This document shows, in pieces, positions 6,610 to 8,119 of a stretch of DNA of 8,119 nt. Within the stretch, counting starts at the first letter, position 1. Each line of letters opens with the position of its first letter. The position numbers were made by a program, and so were the translations under genes. The notes under the pieces were generated by a model. The model saw only the letters and a list, made by a program, of their open reading frames with translations. It did not search any database and was not told the DNA's origin. This DNA is from Acidobacteriaceae bacterium (GTDB taxonomy: Bacteria; Acidobacteriota; Terriglobia; Terriglobales; Acidobacteriaceae): contig PMBA01000304.1 in NCBI GenBank assembly GCA_003152795.1, positions 1-8,119 on the forward strand, in the 5' to 3' direction.

Positions 6610-7296
6610 CTACCCTTTTACGCTGATCTTCGAAAACGACAGTACAGCCGTCCCCGACGTCGGCCGTCCCATGGACAGCGCCGGATGAAACGTCGTGAAA
6701 ATCAGCAGGTTCTTCAACTGTGGCAGCACCGCCTGGGCTTCGTCCGGTTGTGACAGAATGCGGTAATCCTCGACCCGCCCGTTGGCATCCACGTAGGCTT
6801 CCACCACCAGAGCGTCGTCGCCCACATTGCCGAGCGACGTGCCGAACGCCGATTGTTCCAGTTGCGGCCCGATGTACAGCATCAGCGGAACGTCTCCGCT
6901 GCTGGCCCGCAGTTGTGCGGGCAAGGCGAAGAAGCCCAGCAGCAATCCGAAAAACAATACCGCGCTGACCAGTCCGGCCGTGGCCGGAACCATGAAAGCA
7001 TTGAGCGCATTTTCCAGCCGGACCAGCACACCTTCAAAGCGCGGACGCCGCGCCTGCGCCGCCTCCCGCGAAATCGCAACCCGTAACTTCAGCGCCAGAT
7101 CCGCCGGAACCTTCTTTGGACCCAGACTGGCCAGTAGTTGCTGGCTGCGCTGCATCCCGGCATATTCCCGCGCGCAATCGGCGCACTGTTCCACATGGCG
7201 CGTGAGCGCGCGCATCTCCGACCCGCTCACTCGGCCGTCGAGATATGGCGAGAACAACTGCTTGATCGCAGCGCAGTTCATCGCAGCGTACTTCAT
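6610..7296 (-). CDS. Zinc-finger (HC2) anti-sigma factor with TonB-C-like domain
   Basis: A 228-residue membrane protein predicted to hold the neighbouring ECF sigma factor inactive. The N-terminal cytoplasmic part has the anti-sigma zinc site: Cys8 and then His34-x3-Cys38-x2-Cys41 (RHVEQCADC). A linker and basic stretch follow, then one membrane segment at about 105-127 (GLVSAVLFFGLLLGFFAL). The extracytoplasmic part, about 158-225, resembles the TonB C-terminal fold (VVEAYVDANGRVEDYRILS, then FTTFHPALSMGRPTSGTAVL). That pattern matches the usual 'xVDxxGxVxxxxVLS...FxPAxxxGxPV' layout. The start ATG overlaps the sigma-factor stop (ATGA), so the two proteins are translationally coupled, as is usual for such pairs. 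The TonB-C-like domain may be the sensor, which is inference. The stop lies directly beside the foldback element. Confidence 0.87.
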   Translation of the reverse strand: MKYAAMNCAAIKQLFSPYLDGRVSGSEMRALTRHVEQCADCAREYAGMQRSQQLLASLGPKKVPADLALKLRVAISREAAQARRPRFEGVLVRLENALNAFMVPATAGLVSAVLFFGLLLGFFALPAQLRASSGDVPLMLYIGPQLEQSAFGTSLGNVGDDALVVEAYVDANGRVEDYRILSQPDEAQAVLPQLKNLLIFTTFHPALSMGRPTSGTAVLSFSKISVKG

Positions 7297-8030
7297 GGCG
7301 TCACCTCAACCTCTCTGCCACCACGCGAACCTTCACACGAACCTAGGCTGGCGTCGCTTTGCCGCTCGTCGGCGGGAACGAGCAACCCTAACTCCATACC
7401 TGCTTCCCGGACATATCCCGCCAATTTCTTGCGTAGCGCATTGCGTCCGCGCGTGATCCGTGATTTCACCGTGCCCAGGGAAATCGCCAGAACTTCCGCG
7501 ATTTCCTCGTACGACATATCTTCCAGATCGCGCAGCACCAAAGCGGTTCGATACGGCTCCGGCACCTGTTGCAGCGCCTGCTCCACCGCGGCGCGCACCT
7601 CGGTATGCGCGAATTTTTCAAACGGAGACTCGCCCGGGTCGACCAGTCGCTCTTCTCCGGAATATTCGAATTCACCCGACGCGATGGGATCAATCGGCGT
7701 TTCCTGCGCCTTGTGCCGGAACCACCAGCGCCGCCGATTGGCCGCCTCGTGCAGCGCGATGCGGTATATCCAGGTCTTCAGACTGGACTCGCCGTGAAAG
7801 TGTTTCATCCCGCGGAAAACCTTCAGAAACACGTCCTGCGTAACGTCCGCCGCGTCCGACGGATCGTTCACAATTCGATAGACCAGTCCGTAAATGGGTT
7901 GATGAAACTGGCCGATCAGCCATGAGTAGGCTTCTTCCGAACCCGCCTTCAGTTCAGCAATGACGGCGGACTCCTCGGCTCGGGCCCCGATAGCGCTGGC
8001 AAGATCGCCCAATGTAGTAGCTCCCGCCAT
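7293..8030 (-). CDS. ECF (RpoE-type) RNA polymerase sigma factor
   Basis: A 245-residue extracytoplasmic-function sigma factor, directing RNA polymerase to envelope or stress genes. Region 2 covers about 35-106: AYSWLIGQFHQPIYGLVYRI with DAADVTQDVFLKVFRG (core-binding and -10 recognition) and SSLKTWIYRIALHEAANRRR. After a variable acidic linker (about 108-140), region 4 covers about 150-203. It has the helix-turn-helix VPEPYRTALVLRDLEDMSYE followed by IAEVLAISLGTVKSRITRGR, which reads the -35 box. It is longer than the usual 170-200 residues because of some 25 extra N-terminal residues and a tail of about 40 residues after region 4 (from AGYVREAGMELG to the end). The ATG at 8028-8030 has only a weak GGGGG upstream. 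It overlaps its anti-sigma partner by four bases and is presumably controlled by it. Confidence 0.93.
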   Translation of the reverse strand: MAGATTLGDLASAIGARAEESAVIAELKAGSEEAYSWLIGQFHQPIYGLVYRIVNDPSDAADVTQDVFLKVFRGMKHFHGESSLKTWIYRIALHEAANRRRWWFRHKAQETPIDPIASGEFEYSGEERLVDPGESPFEKFAHTEVRAAVEQALQQVPEPYRTALVLRDLEDMSYEEIAEVLAISLGTVKSRITRGRNALRKKLAGYVREAGMELGLLVPADERQSDASLGSCEGSRGGREVEVTP

Positions 8031-8046
8031 GACGGCGTTGCCCCCA

Positions 8047-8052
8047 ATTATA
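8047..8052 (-). promoter_or_regulatory. Possible -10 box upstream of the sigma factor gene
   Basis: The minus strand reads TATAAT, an exact -10 hexamer, 16 bases before the ATG. No acceptable -35 box is found 15-19 bases upstream (the place holds CG-rich sequence). It also overlaps the stop codon of the upstream gene, so it may be chance or a weak, nearly leaderless start. Confidence 0.25.
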
Positions 8053-8119
8053 GAATCACTTTGGCCCCGGCGGCGGGAAACTTACTCTTTAACTCTTGCT
8101 GAAACGACTCCGGACGACC
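8048..8119 (-). CDS. C-terminal end of an unidentified protein (partial)
   Basis: Reading from the right edge, an open frame of 23 codons ends at TAA (8048-8050), 17 bases before the sigma-factor start. The residues include FQQELKSKFPAAGAKVIL, with an ordinary coding composition. The close spacing suggests it is the gene before the sigma factor, perhaps in one transcript. Too little is visible to name a family, and chance openness over 23 codons cannot be excluded. Confidence 0.5.
   Translation of the reverse strand, partial: GRPESFQQELKSKFPAAGAKVIL

Noticed and set aside
8075..8105. RpoE-like promoter on the plus strand (GGAAACTT, 15 bases, CTGAA)
   Set aside because: It points out of the window, away from the sigma gene, and lies inside the probable coding end of an opposite-strand gene; no plus-strand gene is visible to use it.

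Overview
All genes in the window read on the minus strand, so in transcription order it runs from the right edge to the left. The DNA is GC-rich. Three traits fit a Gram-negative bacterium, most likely an acidobacterium of the Solibacteres/Bryobacterales type: an rnc gene followed by several signal peptidase genes, TPR lipoprotein-like or secreted proteins with Ala/Pro-rich linkers, and an anti-sigma factor with a TonB-C-like tail. The phylum is an inference from gene content and style; there is no rRNA or marker gene to prove it.

Right part (8119 to 6610): the last 23 codons of an unidentified gene, then an ECF (RpoE-type) sigma factor whose stop overlaps the start of a zinc-finger (HC2-type) membrane anti-sigma factor by four bases (ATGA). 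This pair is a cell-surface signalling module. Next comes a 288-bp intergenic stretch that is mostly one 222-bp foldback, MITE-like element with 31-bp terminal inverted repeats, followed by a good sigma70-like promoter.

Middle part (6321 to 3744): that promoter serves a 512-residue secreted protein with a degenerate metallopeptidase-like motif (HTYLH) and C-terminal TPR repeats. A second secreted TPR protein of 291 residues, with a clear Shine-Dalgarno site, follows after 163 bp. A 65-bp imperfect inverted repeat (REP-like) lies between it and the next operon.

Left part (3603 to 1): an operon of rnc (RNase III), three consecutive type I signal peptidase genes (lepB-like), and the beginning of an AsmA-family envelope protein cut by the window edge. 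All three peptidases keep the Ser/Lys catalytic dyad. The second and third are a young tandem duplication (about 76% identical by hand count). They lie in the same frame, separated by one TGA, and the third has no ATG/GTG/TTG in the place where its homologue starts. The AsmA gene starts inside the stop codon of the last peptidase gene (GTGA overlap), which points to translational coupling.

Taken together the window is about the cell envelope: stress sensing (sigma/anti-sigma), protein export (signal peptidases), secreted TPR scaffolds and an AsmA-type protein. I saw no CRISPR array, tRNA, rRNA, phage gene or transposase. The most unusual items are the same-frame lepB pair, the foldback element, and the protease-like domain lacking its catalytic glutamate.
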